From contig JAJZKJ010000185.1 of NCBI GenBank assembly GCA_021804195.1, positions 1 to 5,416 on the forward strand: 5,416 bases of DNA, given 5' to 3'. A program made the position numbers and the translations under genes. The number at the start of each line of letters is the position of its first letter. Positions within the stretch are counted from its first letter, which is position 1. Below are positions 1 through 4,658 of this stretch, in pieces. The DNA is from Acidobacteriota bacterium (lineage in GTDB: Bacteria > Planctomycetota > Phycisphaerae > WQYP01 > JAJZKJ01). A model generated the notes under the pieces. The model did not search any database. It was not told where the DNA came from and worked only from the letters and a program-made list of their open reading frames with translations.

Positions 1-615
1 CTCGCGATCGTCGATTTCGCGGGTCAGTCCGTCCGAGCAGAGCAGAAACAGGTCGCCGGGTTCGGTTTCGATCGCGAAGACATCGGGCGTAACCGTGCCG
101 TGGGTTCCGAGCGCGCGCGTAATCACGTTGCGCAGCGGCGAGCGCAGCGCCTCCTCGGGGCTCATGCGGCCCTCCCGAACCTGCTCCTCGACCAGGGAGT
201 GGTCCAGCGTAATCTGCCGCAGATGGCCGCCGCGCAGCAGGTAACAGCGGCTGTCGCCAATATTCAGCACCCAGGCGCGGTGTTCGTTCACGACCACCAA
301 CACCATGGTAGTGCCCATGCCCCTGAGCTTGCGTTCGTGCTGCGCGCGCTTGTGAACTGCCTCATTGGCGCTGTAGATGGCCTCTTCGGCGGCCGCGAGC
401 AGGGGCGCATCGGCGGCGCGCTGGGAGAGCCGCCGCAGGATTTCGTTTACCGCAACCGAACTGGCCACTTCTCCTGCCGCGGCACCGCCCATCCCGTCGC
501 AGAGCACGAATACGCCGTGCTCCACGGAAAAGCCGAAAGCGTCTTCATTGGAGGGACGCTTGCGGCCTTTATCGCTTGCCGCCGCAGCTGTGTAATGGAC
601 CAAAGCCGTCCCCAC
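1..615 (-). CDS. PP2C-family serine/threonine protein phosphatase, partial (C-terminus outside window)
   Basis: This gene encodes a metal-dependent (Mn/Mg) PP2C phosphatase of the bacterial Stp/PrpC type, which removes phosphate from Ser/Thr residues and commonly opposes Hanks-type kinases. The window holds the first 205 codons, and the frame is still open at base 1. PP2C landmarks are in order: SDKGRKRPSNED near residues 14-25 (the usual G.R..NED block), metal-ligand motif CDGMGGA at 39-45 (Asp40), GMGTTMV near 99-105, NIGDSR at 118-123, LTRALG near 165-170, and CSDGLT at 193-198 (Asp195). About 30-50 residues, including the final metal-binding Asp, should lie to the left. I chose GTG at 615-613 because a GGGGG Shine-Dalgarno run lies 6 bases upstream and an in-frame TAA at 639-637 limits extension. 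A TTG at 603-601 is the alternative. No transmembrane segment is visible, so the catalytic domain is probably cytosolic. A kinase or FHA partner is not seen here and may lie to the left. Confidence 0.95.
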   Translation of the reverse strand, partial: MGTALVHYTAAAASDKGRKRPSNEDAFGFSVEHGVFVLCDGMGGAAAGEVASSVAVNEILRRLSQRAADAPLLAAAEEAIYSANEAVHKRAQHERKLRGMGTTMVLVVVNEHRAWVLNIGDSRCYLLRGGHLRQITLDHSLVEEQVREGRMSPEEALRSPLRNVITRALGTHGTVTPDVFAIETEPGDLFLLCSDGLTREIDDRE

Positions 616-621
616 CAGAAT

Positions 622-626
622 CCCCC
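622..626 (-). promoter_or_regulatory. Shine-Dalgarno site deciding the GTG start of the PP2C gene
   Basis: A GGGGG run on the minus strand sits 6 bases before the GTG at 615-613. No in-frame ATG exists between the upstream stop (639-637) and the conserved SDKG block, so this site is the main support for the GTG start. Confidence 0.5.
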
Positions 627-696
627 ATCGCTCAGTTTACACAGGTTGGCGCAGGAAGGCCGCAGTGTGGTGGTGTCTATTCGCTCATGGGAGAAG

Positions 697-713
697 CCCC
701 GGCTTTGCCGGGG
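697..713. repeat. Perfect 7-bp palindromic hairpin (REP/terminator-like)
   Basis: CCCCGGC, loop TTT, GCCGGGG: a perfect GC-rich stem with a 3-base loop. It is preceded by GAAG and followed by AGG, a context closely matching the hairpin at 955-973. It lies about 80 bases upstream of the PP2C start, so it cannot be that gene's terminator. No T-run follows on either strand. It is either a REP-type intergenic element or a structure in the PP2C leader RNA. Confidence 0.6.
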
Positions 714-838
714 AGGCCGCAGAGGTTTGACCCTTGCGGGAGTCGCGCCGCGAGCCATTATTGCAGGGCCTTTGCGGGAACGCCGCGGGTCCAGGCAACG
801 TCCCCACGCGACTCGGTGCATCAATACTGCGCTTCATC

Positions 839-858
839 GCCACGCTAAGGCACGGGGC
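839..858. repeat. Imperfect stem next to the central palindrome
   Basis: GCC-A-CG pairs with CG-G-GGC (839-844 with 853-858) around an 8-base loop, with one A-G mismatch. It lies 9 bases before the perfect hairpin at 868-884, so the two could form a double-hairpin unit as in mosaic REP elements. On its own it is weak and could be chance in GC-rich DNA. Confidence 0.25.
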
Positions 859-867
859 TAATGAACA

Positions 868-884
868 CCGCGCCTCCGGCGCGG
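868..884. repeat. Perfect 7-bp palindromic hairpin (REP-like)
   Basis: CCGCGCC, loop TCC, GGCGCGG: a perfect all-GC stem with a 3-base loop, midway through the non-coding spacer. It lies 94 bases beyond the stop of the minus-strand exported-protein gene, with no T-run on either side. It has the same geometry (7-8 bp stem, 3-base loop) as its two neighbours but a different stem sequence. Confidence 0.55.
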
Positions 885-954
885 GATCCGGGCAGGTTGC
901 ACAAATGCCAGTACAGCCACTTCAGGTCCCATTGAGGGGCCACAAACCATGAAG

Positions 955-973
955 CCTCCGGTTTGACCGGAGG
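955..973 (-). terminator. Hairpin directly downstream of the exported-protein gene
   Basis: CCTCCGGT, loop TTG on the plus strand, ACCGGAGG: a perfect 8-bp stem starting 4 bases after the TGA stop at 980-978 as read on the minus strand. Its position suits a transcription terminator or 3'-end stabilising stem. The expected U-run is missing (CTTC follows on the minus strand), so classical intrinsic termination is uncertain. It shares the GAAGCC(T)CCGG...TTG...CCGG pattern with 697-713, so a REP-like repeat doubling as terminator is also possible. Confidence 0.5.
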
Positions 974-977
974 ATAC

Positions 978-2345
978 TCACTGCGCGCTGGCAGTGCCTG
1001 GCGGTTTAGGCAAGGGCGGCGCCGGGGGCAGATCGTAGACATCAATCGCCCCATGCGTCAGGATGGCCACGCGCCGGCCCGAGGGCGAAATAGCCACATT
1101 GCCGCCCCCGTCCAGCACGGGATCAACCGTTGTTTCGAAGACGACATCGCCAGTTGCGGCGTTGAAGACGCGCACCCGCTGCGCCTCGACATCCCGCGCT
1201 TCCAGCGCCCAGAAGGCGCCAATCGGGTGGGTGACCGCCAGGGTTTCGCGCACCAGGCGCAACCCGTTTGCCGACCGCCGCACCAGCGGCCAAACCGAAT
1301 AGCCCGAGGTTGTGTCCGACCAGAGCAACTGTCCGGCCGTGGTCATTCCGATCAGGCGGAAGCCGCCGTCCTGCTTGCAGGTGGTCGCGAGCATTTCATT
1401 TTCGGAGATGAAGTTGTAGGTGGGCAAACAGGCGGATTTTATGGTTGCCAGATTCGCGCTCCCGCCATTGAAGTAGTTCATCCGCACCGTCCAGAGCGGG
1501 CCGTTAAGCTGTGCGCTCTGGAGGTAGCCTGTGCTGTTGATGGGCAGGTGAATCACGGACTGCTCCCGGCTCACCATGACAACGTCGCCGGTGCTGCGGC
1601 GCAGAAGGCGCAGCACAAATTCGGGCTCTGCGCCGGAAGCCTGTCGGTACCCGCCGCTCCCGGCCGCGGGGCTGCCGGTCGCGGTTCTACCCGGCGGCAC
1701 TGCCGGTTCGCGGCTGTTGGTCAGCAGATATTCTTGGTTCGGGTCCATCCCGATCGTCAGCAGAGGGCCGGGAAAGTGCAGAATCGGCTTCAATTGCAGT
1801 TTTTTGTTGCCCTCGAAGAGCGTGGCGCGGACCCGCAACAGAAAATGCCCATCGTTGAGCGGCCACACGTAGCGCTGCTGATCGTACAGCTTCCACCGGG
1901 CATTTGCCTGGATCTTGCCTGAAGGCAGGGCAAGCACCACGGCGCGCATCTGGCGCTCGTGGTTGTCCTGATACCCGCCCGGCCCGCGCCGGATCAGGCC
2001 CGGCACGCGGAAGGTGAACAGGAGCTGGTTTTCGCCCAGGAAGTCCAGCGAAGCCATGCTGTAGCGATAGCCCACGAAGATGGGATTGGGCGGCGCAAAA
2101 TCCAGTTGAGTCACCGGAATCTTCGCCAGGGGCGGGATTTTGGGCTTGCCGGGCAGCAGATCCGGCAGGAAATGGTCTTTCAGCTTGGGCGCTATCAAGG
2201 CCGGGGGGTCCTTGGGAAGCGAACTCCACTTTTGCGCATGAACCGGCACGGAGCACGCCAGAGCCAGGGCAAGCGCCGGCAACAGGCAGGCTCGCAACCT
2301 TGACCGCATTTGATGAAGGCGCAGCAGGAAACCGCAGTTTGCCAT
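978..2345 (-). CDS. Exported beta-propeller-like protein of unknown function
   Basis: I cannot assign a function. The 455-residue product starts with a signal peptide: basic residues near 14-18 (RSRLR), a Leu/Ala core at 19-35, and a likely signal peptidase I site VHA/Q after residue 37. A proline-rich linker (41-90) follows. The body shows blade-like repeats with the turn motif seen in WD40/YncE-type propellers: LPSGKI at 140, STGDVV at 251, TTAGQL at 335 and ATGDVV at 397. There are two related VWPL segments (160-163 and 351-354) and a final strand set ISPSGRRVAI (419-428) plus AIDVYDLP. A low-complexity Gly/Ala/Pro stretch lies at 212-240, and the C-terminus is Pro-rich (440-455). Two cysteines remain in the mature protein (306 and 323). 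No catalytic motif is visible. The first ATG (2345) has no Shine-Dalgarno site. The ATG at 2309 (residue 13) also lacks one but gives a more standard signal-peptide n-region, so it is a real alternative. The gene is divergent from the membrane-protein operon and faces the hairpin at 955-973. Confidence 0.85.
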   Translation of the reverse strand: MANCGFLLRLHQMRSRLRACLLPALALALACSVPVHAQKWSSLPKDPPALIAPKLKDHFLPDLLPGKPKIPPLAKIPVTQLDFAPPNPIFVGYRYSMASLDFLGENQLLFTFRVPGLIRRGPGGYQDNHERQMRAVVLALPSGKIQANARWKLYDQQRYVWPLNDGHFLLRVRATLFEGNKKLQLKPILHFPGPLLTIGMDPNQEYLLTNSREPAVPPGRTATGSPAAGSGGYRQASGAEPEFVLRLLRRSTGDVVMVSREQSVIHLPINSTGYLQSAQLNGPLWTVRMNYFNGGSANLATIKSACLPTYNFISENEMLATTCKQDGGFRLIGMTTAGQLLWSDTTSGYSVWPLVRRSANGLRLVRETLAVTHPIGAFWALEARDVEAQRVRVFNAATGDVVFETTVDPVLDGGGNVAISPSGRRVAILTHGAIDVYDLPPAPPLPKPPGTASAQ

Positions 2346-2476
2346 CAGAGAATATTTTCGCCGATATGCTGTGATTTGTGTATTTGCGCCGGCGGCGTTT
2401 GCTGGGCGGACTCCGCGGATGTTCTGCCTCCCCGCTGCGCAGTGTGCGCGGGTCCGAAGACATCTCTCCCCGGAGC

Positions 2477-2482
2477 TACAAT
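2477..2482 (+). promoter_or_regulatory. Candidate -10 element for the membrane-protein operon
   Basis: TACAAT matches the sigma-70 -10 consensus at 5 of 6 positions and would place the transcript start near 2489, leaving a leader of about 36 bases before the ATG at 2525. The -35 region is weak, so activator help or an AT-rich false match are both possible. Confidence 0.35.
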
Positions 2483-2511
2483 ATTGGCGGCGTTGACGTT
2501 TTTCCGGGCAC

Positions 2512-2518
2512 GGAGGTG
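2512..2518 (+). promoter_or_regulatory. Strong Shine-Dalgarno site (GGAGGTG)
   Basis: GGAGGTG lies 6 bases before the ATG at 2525 and is the best ribosome-binding site in the window. It decides the start of the small membrane protein against an in-frame ATG at 2378, which would add 49 residues of non-membrane, arginine-rich sequence. Confidence 0.85.
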
Positions 2519-2524
2519 AAACGC

Positions 2525-2887
2525 ATGAGCCGCAAAACCGGGCCGCTGCTTTTTTGGCCGCCGCGAATTCTCACCATTGCTTTTGCCATCTTTCTGGGCG
2601 TCTTTGCGCTGGATGTATTCAATGAGCCGCACGGTTTCTGGCGCACGGCGCTTGCCTTTGGCATCCATCTGATTCCAGCCGCCATGGTTGTGGCAATCCT
2701 TGCGGCCGCGTGGCGATGGGAGTGGCCGGGGGTTCTGTTTTTCACGCTGGCCGCGGCGCTCTACGCCTGGCACGTTTTGCCCGTGCATCCCGGGTGGGCG
2801 GCTGCCATCGCAATTCCGATGCTGGTCATCGCCGGACTGTTTTTCGCCGATTGGCTTGCGCAACCGCGCCCGCGGATGACCCATTGA
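2525..2887 (+). CDS. Small four-helix membrane protein, DUF7670-like
   Basis: The 120-residue product is almost entirely hydrophobic. It has four predicted membrane helices, near residues 14-32, 41-61, 68-83 and 92-108, with short polar ends (MSRKTG at the start, AQPRPRMTH at the end). Features that stand out are WPPRIL before helix 1, ALDVFNE at its end, GIHLIPA in helix 2 and AAWRWEWPG between helices 2 and 3. This pattern recalls the uncharacterised DUF7670 membrane family as I remember it, and the match is from memory only. No enzymatic or transport motif is visible. The start is set by the GGAGGTG site 6 bases upstream. An EamA transporter follows in the same direction after 59 bases, so co-transcription is likely. 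A role as an accessory membrane subunit would be a guess. Confidence 0.85.
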   Translation: MSRKTGPLLFWPPRILTIAFAIFLGVFALDVFNEPHGFWRTALAFGIHLIPAAMVVAILAAAWRWEWPGVLFFTLAAALYAWHVLPVHPGWAAAIAIPMLVIAGLFFADWLAQPRPRMTH

Positions 2888-2946
2888 GGCCCGCGACCGA
2901 GCCGCGGTCCGCTCACAAGGGCCGCATGTGCGAGAGTGAAAGCAGG

Positions 2947-3909
2947 ATGAAACCGGACGCCAAGACTGGCCGCCGCATTGCGCTGCTGGGGTACGGCGCA
3001 TGCGCCCTGGCCGGCACTTTCTGGGGCACGGGCTTCTACTTCGGCCGGATCGCCCTTGACGAGATGAGCGTAGGGCACATGGTGCTCTACCGTTTTTTGT
3101 TTGCCTCGGCGGGCATGCTGCCGGTGGCGCTGCGCAACCGCGTGCGGCTCAACTGGGCTGAAACGCGCATGCTTCTTCTTTGCGCGGCGCTTGGCGTCCC
3201 GCTTCAGTTTCTGCTCCAGTATCAGGGGCTGGCGCGCACCACGGTCAGTCATGCTTCGCTCATGGTTGGCGCCATGCCGGTGCTGCTGGCCGTGGGCGCC
3301 GCGCTGTTTGCCGGCGAGTCGCTGGACTGGTTCGGCTGGCTGGCGCTATGCGTCTCCACGGCCGGCGCGGTGCTGGTGGCGCTGGGCGGCGGCAGCGGCA
3401 GAGGCGCCTATGAACAGCCGTCGCTGGCCGGCGACATGCTGGTCTTCGCGTCGCTCGTTATCGCCCTGGTCTGGATTTTGCTCAGCAAGAAGCTGATGGA
3501 AAGCCACAGCCCCACGGTGGTGACGGCTTACACCATCCTGGCCGGCACGGGCATGCTGGTTTTGTGGGTTCTGGGTCCGTGGGCGCTTTCGCCGTTCACG
3601 CATCGCAAGGTGGCGCCGCTGCCGTTTGCGCACATCAGCGCCGCCGTGTGGGCGGCGCTGATTATCAGCGGCCTGCTGTGTACGTCCGCCTCCACGCTGC
3701 TGTGGAACTGGGGCATTCACCATGTGCCTGCCTCGCGCGCCGGCGTCTTCCTGAACATCGAGCCAGCGCTCGGTGCGCTGCTTGGCGTGGAACTGCTGGG
3801 CGAGCGCCTTGGCCCCTATGCCTGGCTGGGCGGCGCGCTGATTATCGGCGCCGCGGTGGCCCTGACCGTTCGCGGTCATGAGCCGGAGCCGGCCGTCATC
3901 CTGGAATAG
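2947..3909 (+). CDS. EamA/DMT-superfamily transporter (RhaT/YdcZ-like permease)
   Basis: This is an inner-membrane permease of the drug/metabolite transporter superfamily, whose members export or exchange small metabolites such as amino acids. The substrate cannot be read from this sequence. The 320 residues have the family's usual length and ten-helix plan, with two EamA repeats near 15-147 and 160-307. Hallmarks are GTFWGTGFYFGRIAL in helix 1, LYRF at 47-50, a long Gly/Ala-rich core, and the repeated C-terminal signature LFAGESLDWFGWLAL (120-134) and LLGERLGPYAWLGGAL (283-298), plus NIEPALGALLG (270-280). The chosen ATG (2947) has only a weak GAGAG 10 bases upstream. An in-frame ATG at 2926, with AAGGG 4 bases upstream, would add MCESESR and is nearly as good. 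The gene sits between the small membrane protein and a CPBP protein, 29 bases before the latter, as the middle gene of a likely operon. Confidence 0.92.
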   Translation: MKPDAKTGRRIALLGYGACALAGTFWGTGFYFGRIALDEMSVGHMVLYRFLFASAGMLPVALRNRVRLNWAETRMLLLCAALGVPLQFLLQYQGLARTTVSHASLMVGAMPVLLAVGAALFAGESLDWFGWLALCVSTAGAVLVALGGGSGRGAYEQPSLAGDMLVFASLVIALVWILLSKKLMESHSPTVVTAYTILAGTGMLVLWVLGPWALSPFTHRKVAPLPFAHISAAVWAALIISGLLCTSASTLLWNWGIHHVPASRAGVFLNIEPALGALLGVELLGERLGPYAWLGGALIIGAAVALTVRGHEPEPAVILE

Positions 3910-3938
3910 TCCGGGCGGGTTGGATTAGCATCAATGGC

Positions 3939-4658
3939 ATGGCGGATGATGCTGCGATTGCTTCAGGTGAGTACGATGCCACGCGCAGCAGGCGCCGCGC
4001 CTTTGTCGAGATCGCCATCGCCTATGGCCTGATTCTGCTTGTGATCTGGACGCCCCGTCCGGTGCAAAGCAAGCTCTGGTGGGTGGCTGCCGCCTCCGTT
4101 GTCGTCATCTCCGCCATCTCCTGGGACGGACTGGACGCCATGGGCCTACGCCGGAAGAATTTTTTCCGCTCGCTGTGGATCAGCGGCGCCGCCCTGGCCG
4201 TGGCCGTGGTTGCCTGTGTGGTCGCCGCGCGGCTGCACACGTTGCGCCTTTTCGGCGGGCCGATCTGGCTGATTAAGAACTACTGGCTCTACGCAGTGTG
4301 GTCGGGCGTCCAGCAGTATCTGCTGCAGTGCTTTTTTCTGCTGCGCATCCTGCGGTTCGTGCCCAACAAGCGCCTGGCCGCGTTTGCGGCCGCGGGCATT
4401 TTTGCCCTTGCCCACCTTCCCAATCCCATTCTCGTCTCGGCCACCATCGTGTGGGGTTTTGTAGCCTGCCTGGTTTTTCTCCGCTACCGGAATCTTTATC
4501 CGCTGGCGATTGCGCACGCCATTCTGGGCATCACGATTGCCGTCACCATTCCGGGCACCGTGGATCACAACATGCGCGTCGGCTTTGGCTATCTCACCTA
4601 CAACCCGCATCGGCTCTACAGCCACACGCACTGGCCGCACCGCTCATCGCAGCCATAG
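3939..4658 (+). CDS. CPBP-family intramembrane protein with substituted catalytic Glu motif
   Basis: This 239-residue polytopic protein belongs to the CPBP family (CAAX protease and bacteriocin-processing, Abi), glutamate-dependent intramembrane proteases related to Rce1. About seven hydrophobic segments are visible, including 21-36, 46-61, 77-97, 115-136, 146-161, 165-181 and 187-205. FxxxH is present as FALAH (Phe155, His159), and the third motif His is in AHAILG (His193). Where the family has EExxxR, this protein has QQYLLQ (Gln125, Gln126, Gln130). So the canonical nucleophile-activating glutamates are absent, and protease activity is doubtful or uses another arrangement. The conserved-looking tail MRVGFGYLTY (212-221) is followed by four histidines at 224, 229, 231 and 234. 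ATG at 3939 is the first usable start in frame. No strong Shine-Dalgarno precedes it, which with the 29-base gap suggests translation after the transporter gene. The 3' end overlaps the convergent CPBP gene by 15 bases. Confidence 0.88.
   Translation: MADDAAIASGEYDATRSRRRAFVEIAIAYGLILLVIWTPRPVQSKLWWVAAASVVVISAISWDGLDAMGLRRKNFFRSLWISGAALAVAVVACVVAARLHTLRLFGGPIWLIKNYWLYAVWSGVQQYLLQCFFLLRILRFVPNKRLAAFAAAGIFALAHLPNPILVSATIVWGFVACLVFLRYRNLYPLAIAHAILGITIAVTIPGTVDHNMRVGFGYLTYNPHRLYSHTHWPHRSSQP

Larger units (their letters stand above)
616..977. other. Non-coding spacer between two minus-strand genes
   Basis: These 362 bases separate the start of the PP2C gene from the stop of the exported-protein gene. 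Open frames here are short, overlap one another on both strands, run through perfect palindromes, and show no recognisable domain. The clear contents are three short perfect hairpins (697-713, 868-884, 955-973) and one imperfect stem (839-858). The promoter of the PP2C gene should lie near its right-hand side of 616-700, but I cannot identify convincing -35 and -10 boxes. Confidence 0.7.
2346..2524. promoter_or_regulatory. Divergent promoter region with AT-rich patch
   Basis: This 179-base spacer separates two divergently transcribed genes and must carry promoters for both. Bases 2350-2386 are clearly AT-rich against the GC-rich surroundings, which fits a promoter for the minus-strand exported-protein gene. 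A TACAAT hexamer on the plus strand (2477-2482) is one base from the TATAAT consensus and lies 43 bases before the plus-strand start. No good -35 match lies 16-18 bases upstream of it. Confidence 0.45.

Noticed and set aside
100..861. Plus-strand open frame (253 codons) across the PP2C gene and the spacer
   Set aside because: The minus strand carries unmistakable PP2C motifs here, and the frame runs on through non-coding palindromes without any domain.
845..1054. Minus-strand 69-codon open frame between the hairpins and the exported-protein gene
   Set aside because: It passes through two perfect palindromes and overlaps the 3' end of the exported-protein gene in another frame, with no supporting ribosome-binding site.
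963..1922. Long plus-strand open frame (319 codons) opposite the exported-protein gene
   Set aside because: It lies antisense to a gene with a signal peptide and repeat structure. Its own translation is rich in Arg, Gln and His with no domain, typical of a GC-rich shadow frame.
2235..2275. Lipobox in the exported protein (LALAC near residues 27-31)
   Set aside because: The residues before Cys31 are A-L-A, without Leu/Val/Ile at -3 and with Leu at -2, which does not fit a lipobox. VHA/Q after residue 37 is a better signal peptidase I site.
1687..2463. Minus-strand 258-codon open frame overlapping the exported-protein gene
   Set aside because: It is in a different frame from the signal-peptide and repeat-bearing protein. 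Its composition (Pro, Arg, Ala, Gly) is that of an off-frame translation.
2378..2524. N-terminal extension of the small membrane protein from ATG 2378
   Set aside because: The extra 49 residues are Arg-rich and unlike the rest, would cover the candidate -10 element, and have no ribosome-binding site; GGAGGTG at 2512-2518 clearly serves the ATG at 2525.
2710..2946. EamA transporter starting at ATG 2710
   Set aside because: This would overlap most of the small membrane protein in another frame and add about 79 residues of off-frame sequence before the first helix.
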